Source of the DNA: Azohydromonas aeria
GTDB taxonomy: Bacteria; Pseudomonadota; Gammaproteobacteria; Burkholderiales; Burkholderiaceae_C
Reading direction: 5' to 3'
Length of the DNA: 64,000 nucleotides
Assembly (NCBI RefSeq): GCF_009760915.1
Contig: NZ_VIDQ01000002.1
Span: 62,001 to 126,000 of the forward strand
Part shown: positions 25,704 through 33,951 of the stretch, one piece after another
Position numbering within the stretch: the first letter of the stretch is position 1
How the letters are laid out: the number at the start of each line of letters is the position of its first letter
The notes under the pieces: model-generated
Told to the model about the DNA's origin: nothing
The model's database searches: none
The model's input: only the letters and a program-made list of their open reading frames with translations
Translations under genes and position numbers: made by a program

Positions 25704-27050
25704 TCAGGGCTGCTGCGAAAGCGCGTCGGAGAGCACCCCGACCAGCGCGTCGATCTGCGGGGTGCCCGCGATGAAGGGCGGGGCGAGCTGGATCGTGTCG
25801 CCGCCAAAGCGCACGTAGAAGCCCTTTTCCCAGCAGCGCATCGCGATCTCGAAGGGGCGGCGCGTGGGCTCGCCCGGCATTGAGGCGATGGTCAGGCCGG
25901 CGGCGAGGCCGTAGTTGCGGATGTCGACCACGTGCTTCGAGCCGCGCAGGCTGTGCACCGCCGCCTCGAAGTAGGGAGCGAGGCTGCGCACCCGGCCCGG
26001 CATGTCCTCCTGCTGCAGCACGTCGAGCGTGGCCAGCGCGGCGGCGCAGGCCACCGGGTGCGCCGAGTAGGTGTAGCCGTGCGGGAACTCGATGTTGTAC
26101 TCGGCACCGGCGGCGTCCATGAACGCCTGGTAGATCTCGCCCTTGGCCACCACGCCGCCCATCGGGATGACGCCGTTGGTCACCTGCTTGGCGAAGTTGA
26201 GGATGTCCGGCGTCACGCCGAACGCTTCCGAGCCCGTCCAGGCGCCGGCGCGGCCGAAGCCGGTGATGACCTCGTCGAAGATCAGCAGGATGTTGTGCGC
26301 GGTGCAGATCTCGCGCAGGCGCTGCAGGTAGCCTTCCGGCGGCACGATCACGCCGGCCGAGCCGGAGAACGGCTCGACGATCACCGCGGCGATGTTGGAG
26401 GCATCGTGCAGCGTGATCAGCTCCAGCAACTTGTCGGCCAGCTCGCGGCCGTTCTTGGGCATGCCGCGGCTGAAGGCGTTCTCCGGCAGCATCGTGTGCG
26501 GCAGGTGGTCCGACTGCAGTCCTTCGCCGTAGAGCTTGCGGTTGCCGACGATGCCGCCGACGCTGATGCCGCCGAAGTTCACGCCGTGGTAGCCCTTGGC
26601 ACGGCCGATGAAACGCGTCTTCGACGCCTGGCCCTTGAGGCGCCAGTAGGCGCGCGCCATCTTCAGCGAGGTGTCGGCGGCCTCGGAGCCGGAACCGACG
26701 AAGAAGACATGGTCCAGCCCTTCGGGCATCAGCGAGGTGATGCGCTCGGCCAGCTCGAAGGCCAGCGGCTGGCCGAACTGGAACGGCGGCGCGTAGTCCA
26801 GCTTGGCGACCTGGCGCGACACCGTTTCTACGATCTCGGTGCGGCCGTGTCCCAGGCCGCAGGTCCACAGGCCGGAGAGGCCGTCGAAGATCTGGCGGCC
26901 CTGGGCGTCCTGGTAGTAGCAGCCCTTGGCCTCGACCAGGATGCGCGGGTCCTTCTTGAACTGGCGGTTGCCGCTGAAGGGCATCCAGTGGGCATTGAGC
27001 TGCGCTTCGGTGGGAAGCAGTGCGGAGCGGGACAGGTCGCTGAGGTCCAT
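25704..27050 (-). CDS. Beta-alanine (omega-amino acid):pyruvate aminotransferase
   Basis: This is a class III PLP aminotransferase of 448 residues. It begins with the typical AHWMPFSGNRQFKKDPRI, has the PLP-phosphate segment GSGSEAADTSLKMARAYWR, the Asp in LLIFDEVITGFGR, and the Schiff-base Lys in ILNFAKQVTNG (Lys288). It should transfer the amino group of beta-alanine to pyruvate, giving malonate semialdehyde and L-alanine. MmsA then uses the semialdehyde, and Alr and DadA recycle the alanine to pyruvate, so the four genes form a closed cycle. The ATG at 27050 is the family start. A LysR gene is divergent. Confidence 0.92.
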   Translation of the reverse strand: MDLSDLSRSALLPTEAQLNAHWMPFSGNRQFKKDPRILVEAKGCYYQDAQGRQIFDGLSGLWTCGLGHGRTEIVETVSRQVAKLDYAPPFQFGQPLAFELAERITSLMPEGLDHVFFVGSGSEAADTSLKMARAYWRLKGQASKTRFIGRAKGYHGVNFGGISVGGIVGNRKLYGEGLQSDHLPHTMLPENAFSRGMPKNGRELADKLLELITLHDASNIAAVIVEPFSGSAGVIVPPEGYLQRLREICTAHNILLIFDEVITGFGRAGAWTGSEAFGVTPDILNFAKQVTNGVIPMGGVVAKGEIYQAFMDAAGAEYNIEFPHGYTYSAHPVACAAALATLDVLQQEDMPGRVRSLAPYFEAAVHSLRGSKHVVDIRNYGLAAGLTIASMPGEPTRRPFEIAMRCWEKGFYVRFGGDTIQLAPPFIAGTPQIDALVGVLSDALSQQP

Positions 27051-27108
27051 GGTGAGGCCGCCGTGGTGTTGGGTTGGCGGCCATTCTGGGCAGCCACCCC
27101 ACTCCAAT

Positions 27109-27130
27109 AAACTGTCACGTTTCGCAGTTT
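27109..27130. promoter_or_regulatory. Candidate LysR operator
   Basis: The inverted repeat AAACTG (27109-27114) / CAGTTT (27125-27130), with a 10-base spacer, lies in the about 100-bp gap between the divergent transaminase and LysR genes. It has the size expected of a LysR recognition site and could control both genes. Confidence 0.45.
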
Positions 27131-27152
27131 GCTTGCACTGGATTGAAACCAA

Positions 27153-28070
27153 ATGGTCAAGAAGGCTTTGCTCGGCCAGGTCAGCGACACCGAGATCCGG
27201 CTGCTGCGCATCTTCAAGACGGTGGTCGAGTGCGGCGGCCTGGGTGCTGCCGAGCTGGAGCTCAACATCGGGCTTTCCACCGTCAGCCGCCATGTCAAGG
27301 ACCTGGAGGAGCGGCTGGGTCTCGTCCTGTGCCGGCGTGGCCGGGCTGGCTTCGCGCTCACGGCTGACGGGCAGCGCGTGTACGACGGTGCACTGCGGCT
27401 GCTGGAAGCCATGGACGCGTTCCGAACCGACGTGCGGGATCTGCATGCCGAGCTGGTGGGGACGCTCTCCATCGGCCTGTTCGACAAGACCGTCACCAAC
27501 CCGCAGGCCCGCATCGGGCAAGCCATCCGGGATTTCAAGCGCGCAGCGCCCGAGGCGCTTCTGGACGTCAAGGTCAGCACCCTCAACGAGATCGAGTCCG
27601 GCGTCATCGACGGGCGGCTGCAGGTGGGCATCGTGCCGGACCACCGCCGCTCGGAGAGCCTGGAGTACATCGAGCTGTTCGGGGAGAAGATGTACCTCTA
27701 CTGCGGCCGGCAGCACCCGCTGTTCGGCATGAGCCACCAGGACCTCACGTGGAAGGATCTGCAGGACTACGACTACGTGGGCCTGGCCTTTCACTCGCCC
27801 AACATGGAAGCCACGCACCGCTTCCGGCTGCGGCGGCAGGCGGCCGTCAGCGACCAGGAGGCCATCCTCACGCTGATCCTCTCAGGCTGCTACGTCGGCT
27901 TCCTGCCCGACCACTACGCTGAAGGCTTCGTGCGCACGGGGCTGATCGAGCGTGTGGCGCATCCGGAGTGCATGTACGAGCTGCAGTTCGTGGCGATCCA
28001 GCGCCGCTCCCCGCAGCCGTCTCGGCTGTCCACGACGTTCGTGCAGGCCTTGCGGCATGCCCATGCCTGA
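27153..28070 (+). CDS. LysR-family transcriptional regulator
   Basis: This is a 305-residue DNA-binding regulator. The N-terminal helix-turn-helix (LLRIFKTVVECGGLGAAELE and LSTVSRHVKDLEERLG) is followed by a substrate-binding domain with RAAPEALLDVKVS and GVIDGRLQVGIVPDH. It is divergent from the beta-alanine transaminase-mmsA-alr-dadA cluster and probably senses beta-alanine, an omega-amino acid or an intermediate. The inverted repeat at 27109-27130 is its likely site. Confidence 0.9.
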   Translation: MVKKALLGQVSDTEIRLLRIFKTVVECGGLGAAELELNIGLSTVSRHVKDLEERLGLVLCRRGRAGFALTADGQRVYDGALRLLEAMDAFRTDVRDLHAELVGTLSIGLFDKTVTNPQARIGQAIRDFKRAAPEALLDVKVSTLNEIESGVIDGRLQVGIVPDHRRSESLEYIELFGEKMYLYCGRQHPLFGMSHQDLTWKDLQDYDYVGLAFHSPNMEATHRFRLRRQAAVSDQEAILTLILSGCYVGFLPDHYAEGFVRTGLIERVAHPECMYELQFVAIQRRSPQPSRLSTTFVQALRHAHA

Positions 28071-28140
28071 GCAACGCCAGACAGGATGCCGGCGGCCCTT
28101 GCGACGAAACGCTTCATGAGCGCTCGAGGCCTGTGTGCAG

Positions 28141-29151
28141 CTAGAACGGCAGATTCGTTGCCTGCGTCACCGCGCGCGAGCCCATCTTGGCCTGGTAGGC
28201 CACGCCGGGCCGCGTGCCATCAGCCCAGACCCAGTTGTCCACGTCGGCGCCGGAGGCCAGCGTGAGCGAGGTGCAGTCGGGCAGACGCGCGGTATTCAGG
28301 CATAGCGGCGTGGCGTTGTAGCTGTCGGCGCTGGAGCCCGTGGCCACCGACGTTACCCACGAGGAGCCGTCCAGGATCAGCCCGTAGTCCGTGCCGCCCA
28401 GGCCGTAGTACGCCAGGCCCTTGCTGGAATTCTCACCCTGACCACTGCTCTGCAGCGCGTTGTTGAAGACGGTGGTGAGCGTGGACAGCATCGCGGCGCG
28501 GCCCTCGCCGGCATAGGCCGCTTCCTGCGCCTGCGCGTAGGGCGAGTAGCCCAGGTCCGGCACGAAGCCGATGAGCACCGGCGCCCCCGCCTGCACCACG
28601 CGGTTTACTTGCAGCGCCAGGTTCTCGGCGGCAACCTTCACCGCGGCCTGCGCGGCGTTGGCCGCGTCGGTGCCGCGCGCGCCGTCCAGCCAGGCCTGGT
28701 AGGCCGCCAGCACGTCGTGGCTGCCAACGAGCATGGTGACCAAGTGCGTCGAAGTGGGCTGGTCGTTGAGGAGGTAGCTCGAAACCTGCTGCTCCAGGCC
28801 GGCCACCGTGGCACCCACGGTGGCGCGCGTGACGGCGTTGAAGGTGGCGTAGCTGCCCGGACACTGCTCGAAGGCCATGCCGTAGTGGCTGGCCAGTGTC
28901 TGGATCCACAGCGGGTACGTGGCGCAGTCCAGCGCGCCGGCGCTGCTGTCCCAGTAGTTGACGCCGTATTTGCGCCCGTCGCTCTGCAGCAAGCTGAGCT
29001 CGTCGCCAAAGGCATAGATGCGCGTCGGCACGAAGGGCTCGGCACGCTCGCCGCCGCCGCAGCCGCCGACCGAGGCCAGCGTTGACAGGGCCAGCACCGC
29101 CGGCAGCAGCCGGCTCAGCAGCCGGTTCAACTGTTTTCCTAGGGCTTTCAT
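28141..29151 (-). CDS. SGNH/GDSL-like lipoprotein
   Basis: This 336-residue protein has a type II signal peptide ending in LASVGGC, so it is probably a lipoprotein. Near the mature N-terminus FGDELSLLQSDGRKYGVNYW resembles block I of GDSL/SGNH esterases, but the Ser is replaced by Glu within GDEL, and a later GSHDVLAAY resembles the GxND block. It may therefore be a modified esterase or a non-catalytic relative. It is the last of three minus-strand genes (short TolC-like protein, DUF4397 lipoprotein, this). Activity is uncertain. Confidence 0.7.
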   Translation of the reverse strand: MKALGKQLNRLLSRLLPAVLALSTLASVGGCGGGERAEPFVPTRIYAFGDELSLLQSDGRKYGVNYWDSSAGALDCATYPLWIQTLASHYGMAFEQCPGSYATFNAVTRATVGATVAGLEQQVSSYLLNDQPTSTHLVTMLVGSHDVLAAYQAWLDGARGTDAANAAQAAVKVAAENLALQVNRVVQAGAPVLIGFVPDLGYSPYAQAQEAAYAGEGRAAMLSTLTTVFNNALQSSGQGENSSKGLAYYGLGGTDYGLILDGSSWVTSVATGSSADSYNATPLCLNTARLPDCTSLTLASGADVDNWVWADGTRPGVAYQAKMGSRAVTQATNLPF

Positions 29152-29171
29152 CGTCGCTCCTCGCCCGGCGC

Positions 29172-30449
29172 TTACCGGTCGCGCCGCAGCACGCCGGTGG
29201 GCGAGGTGGCGGGGCCGAGCAGGAAGACCGTGTAGACGTGGCCGGCGGCCAGCGTCACGTCGGTCGCCAGGTACAGCGCGGCGGACGAGGCCGAGGACGT
29301 GACTTCCAGCCGGATGTCATCGCCCGCCACCAGGCCCGTCGGCGCGGAGGCCGTGCCGTAGGCCACCTCGCTGGCCACGGCGCCGTAGTCGGCGCTCAAC
29401 GACAGCGTCGTGCCCAGCCCGACCACGCCGTGCAGCAGGCGCAGCCGCGCGTTGGTGCTGGTGCCCGAGGGCCGGTTGTCGTCGGTGATGGCCCGGCAGG
29501 TGGCCGCGCCGGCCTCGCCCAGCACGGCCAGCGTCACGTCCGAGCCGGCGGCCAGCGTCAACGCAGACATGCTTACCGCCGCGCCGTCCACCGTCACCGC
29601 GGGCGTCATGCTGCCGGCGTCCACCAGCTTGTAGGCGCCCACGGCCAGCGCGCGCAGACCGCTGGCCACCGCCGTGCCGGCCACTTCCACCGACACCGCG
29701 CTGCCGGCAGGCGTGCCGGCCACCACGCGCACGCGCGCCTGGGTGTTGCGCGCCACGGTCAGCGCGCCGCGCTGCACCAGCGCGTGGCCGTGCACCAGCA
29801 CGCCGCCGCTGCCCGGCGTGAGCAGCAGCGTCACGACCGTGCCGGAGCCCAGCGCCAGCGCGGCGATGTCCAGGCGCAGGTCGGTGGCGTCGCCCGTGCC
29901 GGTGACGCGCAGCCGATAGTTGCCGCTGCTGATCTCGTTGTAGGCGCTGGCGCCGTCGCCGGCCACGGCGCTGAAGTTCGGCGCCAGTTCGCTCAGCGCG
30001 GTGTCGGTGTCGGTGAGGTAGACGTCCAGCGTGCCGGCCGCGGTGCCGAGGTTCACCACGCGCAGCTTGGCCGTGCCGGAGGACGGGGCGTCCTCGTCCT
30101 CCTGCAGCAGCCGGGTCTTGAGCGCGTCGGCGGTGGCGTAGGCCACCAGCGTGTAGGGCGTGCCCGACGCCAGCGTCAGGGTGGTCGTCACGGACGCGGT
30201 ACCGCTGCCCGCGCGCTTCAACTTGAACTCGTGGCTGTCCGCGGAGAGGCTCGCGTCGGCGCTGACGCTGTCGGCGCTCACGCTGGAGAGCGTTTCGCCG
30301 TCGTCGGCGTACAGGTCCAGCGCGCCGTAGCTGCTGGCAAGGTTGAGCAGCCGCACGGTGGCGTCGTCATCATCGCCGCCGCCGCAGCCGGCCAGTGCCC
30401 AGCCGGCGGCCAGGGCCAGCGATCCCTTGATAATGGTTCTGCGTTGCAC
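29172..30449 (-). CDS. DUF4397-type lipoprotein with Tat-like signal
   Basis: This 425-residue exported protein starts MQRRTIIKGSLALAAGWALAG followed by Cys, combining a twin-arginine-like RRTIIKG motif with a lipobox. The mature part is made of repeated beta-rich units of about 100 residues, each beginning like LRVVNLGTAAGTLDVYLT and ending like PYTLVAYAT or VYTVFLLGP. This is typical of DUF4397, seen in cell-surface proteins with unknown function. It is 20 bp upstream of the GDSL-like lipoprotein gene. A role at the outer surface is likely; the ligand is unknown. Confidence 0.8.
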   Translation of the reverse strand: MQRRTIIKGSLALAAGWALAGCGGGDDDDATVRLLNLASSYGALDLYADDGETLSSVSADSVSADASLSADSHEFKLKRAGSGTASVTTTLTLASGTPYTLVAYATADALKTRLLQEDEDAPSSGTAKLRVVNLGTAAGTLDVYLTDTDTALSELAPNFSAVAGDGASAYNEISSGNYRLRVTGTGDATDLRLDIAALALGSGTVVTLLLTPGSGGVLVHGHALVQRGALTVARNTQARVRVVAGTPAGSAVSVEVAGTAVASGLRALAVGAYKLVDAGSMTPAVTVDGAAVSMSALTLAAGSDVTLAVLGEAGAATCRAITDDNRPSGTSTNARLRLLHGVVGLGTTLSLSADYGAVASEVAYGTASAPTGLVAGDDIRLEVTSSASSAALYLATDVTLAAGHVYTVFLLGPATSPTGVLRRDR

Positions 30450-30525
30450 GCTTCTATCCCTCGTCAGTGTGTCGTTGTGTTGATGTGTTCGTCGTTTGTC
30501 TGGAAGGCATCCGGGCGACCGGACC

Positions 30526-31398
30526 TCACTCGGCGCCCAGCGCCTCGTGGAACTGCACCCAGGCCAGCGCCAGCCGGCCGCGCGCCGACACCACCCGGTC
30601 CAGTTGCATCAGCACCTCGCCGTAGCGCGCCAGCAGCGCGGCCTCGGCGCTGGGGTCGCTGCCCTGTGCGGTGGCCTGCGCACGCCAGGCGTGGAAGTTG
30701 CGCTCGCGGCGCTGCAATTGCGCCTGCGCGCCGTCGAGTTCGTCCTGCGCCTGCCGCAGCTCGGCCAGGCGCAGCGGCACCGCCTCGCCTTGCGGGGCCC
30801 AGGACGGCGGCTGCTGCGGCGCGCGGGCCTCGAACAGCGGCACGGGTGCCGGTTCCAGGGTCGGGTGCAGCGACACCCGCTGCGCCGCGGCCGGTGCGCC
30901 GGACAGCACCGACCACGCAGCCAACCACGCGTCGCGCAGTTGCAGGTGCTGCCGCAACCCGGTGCGCATGCGTTCCACCTCCTCGTCGAGCAGCGCCAGC
31001 GACCGCGCCGCCTCGCGCGTCGGCGCGGTGGCCGCAAGCGCGTGGCGCTGTGACTGCAGCACGGCCAGCCGCTCGCTGGCCAGCGCCGCATGCACGGCGT
31101 ACTCGCGCGCGCCGAGGAGCACCAGCACGAGCTGCCCCGCGCGCGGCGCGGCCTCGTCGCCGGGTCTTGCCGCGCGCAGAACCTGCGCCACCAGCTGGTC
31201 GAACTCGGCGTCGCCGAAGCCCCTCCACCAGCCCAGGCGCGACAGCGGCACCTCGACAGCGGCAGGTACAGCGGGCTCGGCAGCGACGGCGGCGACGGCA
31301 TCCGCCGGTCCATGCGCGCGCGCGTCGGCTGCGGCCGCCGTGAAGCACGACAAGGCAATCAGGGTGACATGCAGCGCATGCCGGGTGGACGTCTTCAT
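30526..31398 (-). CDS. Short TolC-like exported helical protein
   Basis: The 290-residue product has a signal peptide (RHALHVTLIALSCFTAAAADA) and then LGWWRGFGDAEFDQLVAQVL, like the WWxxFGDPxLxxLV start of NodT/TolC-type outer-membrane factors. The end, RVVSARGRLALAWVQFHEALG, matches the last helix of TolC proteins (ALAWVxLYKALGGG). Between them are long charged helices, but the length is only about 60% of normal and the two strand/helix repeats of a functional trimeric channel are not evident. The start at 31398 was chosen for the signal peptide. It diverges from gspD with 165 bp between starts. It may be a shortened channel protein or a periplasmic helical adaptor. Confidence 0.6.
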   Translation of the reverse strand: MKTSTRHALHVTLIALSCFTAAAADARAHGPADAVAAVAAEPAVPAAVEVPLSRLGWWRGFGDAEFDQLVAQVLRAARPGDEAAPRAGQLVLVLLGAREYAVHAALASERLAVLQSQRHALAATAPTREAARSLALLDEEVERMRTGLRQHLQLRDAWLAAWSVLSGAPAAAQRVSLHPTLEPAPVPLFEARAPQQPPSWAPQGEAVPLRLAELRQAQDELDGAQAQLQRRERNFHAWRAQATAQGSDPSAEAALLARYGEVLMQLDRVVSARGRLALAWVQFHEALGAE

Positions 31399-31563
31399 TG
31401 CTCTATGGAGGGCGAACCGGATGGAAGGCCGGCATGGTCGCGGCAGTGCATCAACGCCGTGCGTCCGCCGCGTCAAGCTGTGTGAAGCGCAAAGGGCCCG
31501 ATGTGTCGGCGCTGACAAGCCGCCTCAACAACCGCGCAGCACCGGGCGCGAACAATCGTGCCC

Positions 31564-33816
31564 ATGTTTCGCAGTTCGGTTTTTCCCTTCATGCCGGGCA
31601 CGGCGCGGCCCACCGTTGCCCGGGCAACCTCCACGATGCTGCCGCGGGCCCTCGCCCTGGCCCTGGCCGCGGCGTGGGCCGGCGCCGTGCCGGCCGCCCG
31701 CGCCGACGCGCGCGAGCGCACGGGTGCGGCAGCCCCACGCGCCGCGGCGCCCGCGCGGGCGGACGTGGTTTCGGTGGACTTCAGCGAGGCCGACGTGGCC
31801 GCCGTGACCCGGGCCATGGCGGCGATGCTGGGCCGCCCGATCGTGGTGGACCCGCGCGTCAAGGGCAAGCTCACGCTCGGCGGCGACGGGCCGTCCACGC
31901 CGGCGCAGGCCTGGGCTCGCTACCTCGCGGCGTTGCGGGGCCTGGGCTTCGCGGTGGTGGACTCGGCCGGGCTGCTCAAGGTCGTGCCCGAGGCCGACGC
32001 CAAGCTGCAGGCCGGGCGCGTGCAGGTCGGCGCCGGTGCCGTGCCGGCCGCGGCGCGCGGCGGCGAAGTGCTGACACAGGTGTTCCGCCTGGAACACGAG
32101 CTCGCCGCCAACCTGGTGCCGGTGCTGCGCCCGCTCATCAGCGCCAACAACACCATCAACGCCAATGCCGGCAACAACACGCTGGTCATCACCGACTACG
32201 CCGACAACCTGCAGCGCCTGGCGCGGCTGGTGGCTGCGCTGGACGTGCCCGCGGCCGGCACGGTGCAGGTGCTGCGCCTGAAACACACCGTGGCCAGCGA
32301 CCTGCTGGCCACGGTGCAGCGCCTGTCGGACACAAGCACCAGCACGGCCGCGGGGGCGGCAGGGGCCGCAGCGGCGCCAGTGGCCGCGCTGTCCATCGCT
32401 GCCGATGCCCGGCTCAACGCGCTGGTGGTGCGCGGCGGCAGCCCGGCGCGGGTGCAGGCGGTGCGCGAGCTGGTGGCGCAGCTCGATGAGGCCCCGGCGC
32501 AGGGACCGGCCGGCGCCATCCACGTCGTGTCGTTGCGCAACGCCGACGCCGCCCGGCTGGCCACCGTGCTGCGCGCAGCCTTCAGTGCCGGCGCCGCGGC
32601 CTCGGGCGGCGGCTCGTCTTCCAGCTCGGCCGGCACCGCGGCGGCGGGCCTGACCACGTCCGGCGCCACGGCCTCCGGCCTCGGCACGGGCAGCACCACC
32701 AGTACCAGCAGCGCCAGCGCCACGGGCAGCAACTCCACCGCCGCCACCACGCCGGTGGCGGCCTCGCAGCAGCCTTCGACCGGCGGCTTCATCCAGGCCG
32801 ACCCGGCCACGAACTCACTGGTCGTGACCGCGCCGGAGCCGCTGTTCCGGCAGGTCAGGGAAGTCATCGACCGGCTCGACGCGCGGCGCAGCCAGATCTA
32901 CGTGGAAGCGCTGATCGTGGAGATCGACGCCGACAAGGCCGCCGAGCTGGGCGTGCAGTGGCAGGGCGCAGTCAACTCGACGGGCGACACGGCGCTAGTC
33001 GCGGGTACCAGCTTCGGCAGCGGTCTGGCCAACATCCTGGGCCTGAGCGTGACGGCGGCGCAGGGCTCCTCGGCCCTGGCGTCGTCGGACCTCTCCAGCC
33101 TCAACGGCCTGAACATGGGCGTGGTGCAGAAGATCGCCGGCACGTACACGCTGGGCGCGCTGGCGCGCGCGCTGCAGACGCGCACCGGCGCCAACGTGCT
33201 GTCCACGCCCAACCTGGTCACGCTCGACAACGAGGAGGCAAGAATCGTGGTCGGGCAGAACGTGCCCTTCATCACTGGCAGCTACACCACCAGCACCTCC
33301 TCGAGCACCACCTCGCCGTTCCAAACCGTGGAGCGCAAGGACGTGGGCCTGACGCTGCGCGTGCGCCCGCAGGTGGGCGACGGCGACACGGTGCGCATGA
33401 CGATCTTCCAGGAGTCGTCGGCGGTGCTCTCCACCACCGCAGCCGGCACGACCAACGCCGGGCCTTCCACCAGCAAACGCTCGATCGAGTCCACCGTGGT
33501 GGTGGACGACGGCGCGCTGCTGGTGCTGGGCGGACTGATCGAGGACAGCAGCAGCGAATCGCGCTCACAGGTGCCGTTCCTCGGCAGCCTGCCGGGCATC
33601 GGCGCGCTGTTCCGCACCGACACGCAGTCGCGCAAGAAGACGAACCTGATGGTGTTCCTGCGCCCGGTGGTCATGAAGACGCAGGCCCAGGCCACGGCGC
33701 TGTCACGCGCGCGCTACGAGGGCATGCGCGCCGCGCAGGACGAGGCGCAGCCCGGCGCGCTGCCGCTGGTGCCGGCCGGAGCCGGGCCGCAGTTGCCGCC
33801 GGTGACGACGCCTTGA
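31564..33816 (+). CDS. gspD: Type II secretion system secretin GspD
   Basis: GspD forms the outer-membrane pore through which folded proteins exit the periplasm. About 750 residues: signal region (LPRALALALAAAWAGAV), N0 domain (VVSVDFSEADVAAVTRAM), KH-like N1-N3 repeats (NTLVITDYADNLQRLARLV; LNALVVRGG; TNSLVVTAPEPLFRQVREVIDRLD) and the C-terminal secretin domain. The latter includes VLSTPNLVTLDNEEARIVVG, VERKDVGLTLRVRPQV and VPFLGSLPGIGALFR. A Gly/Ser/Thr/Ala-rich insertion lies within N3. The ATG at 31564 is used; a GTG at 31558 or ATG at 31636 are alternatives, none with a clear Shine-Dalgarno. No other gsp gene is seen here, so this secretin is separated from the rest of its system. A subtilisin-like protease follows. 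Confidence 0.92.
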   Translation: MFRSSVFPFMPGTARPTVARATSTMLPRALALALAAAWAGAVPAARADARERTGAAAPRAAAPARADVVSVDFSEADVAAVTRAMAAMLGRPIVVDPRVKGKLTLGGDGPSTPAQAWARYLAALRGLGFAVVDSAGLLKVVPEADAKLQAGRVQVGAGAVPAAARGGEVLTQVFRLEHELAANLVPVLRPLISANNTINANAGNNTLVITDYADNLQRLARLVAALDVPAAGTVQVLRLKHTVASDLLATVQRLSDTSTSTAAGAAGAAAAPVAALSIAADARLNALVVRGGSPARVQAVRELVAQLDEAPAQGPAGAIHVVSLRNADAARLATVLRAAFSAGAAASGGGSSSSSAGTAAAGLTTSGATASGLGTGSTTSTSSASATGSNSTAATTPVAASQQPSTGGFIQADPATNSLVVTAPEPLFRQVREVIDRLDARRSQIYVEALIVEIDADKAAELGVQWQGAVNSTGDTALVAGTSFGSGLANILGLSVTAAQGSSALASSDLSSLNGLNMGVVQKIAGTYTLGALARALQTRTGANVLSTPNLVTLDNEEARIVVGQNVPFITGSYTTSTSSSTTSPFQTVERKDVGLTLRVRPQVGDGDTVRMTIFQESSAVLSTTAAGTTNAGPSTSKRSIESTVVVDDGALLVLGGLIEDSSSESRSQVPFLGSLPGIGALFRTDTQSRKKTNLMVFLRPVVMKTQAQATALSRARYEGMRAAQDEAQPGALPLVPAGAGPQLPPVTTP

Positions 33817-33951
33817 GCCCTACCGGCCCGGCCTGTGTCAACCGTGACATGGCCGGGCAATACGCGCTCAACCGTCGCGCACCAGACTCCTGCGCGCCCG
33901 TTGCCGGGCAAGCCGGCAGCGGGATCAAACCATCATCGCGAAGGGAGTTCC

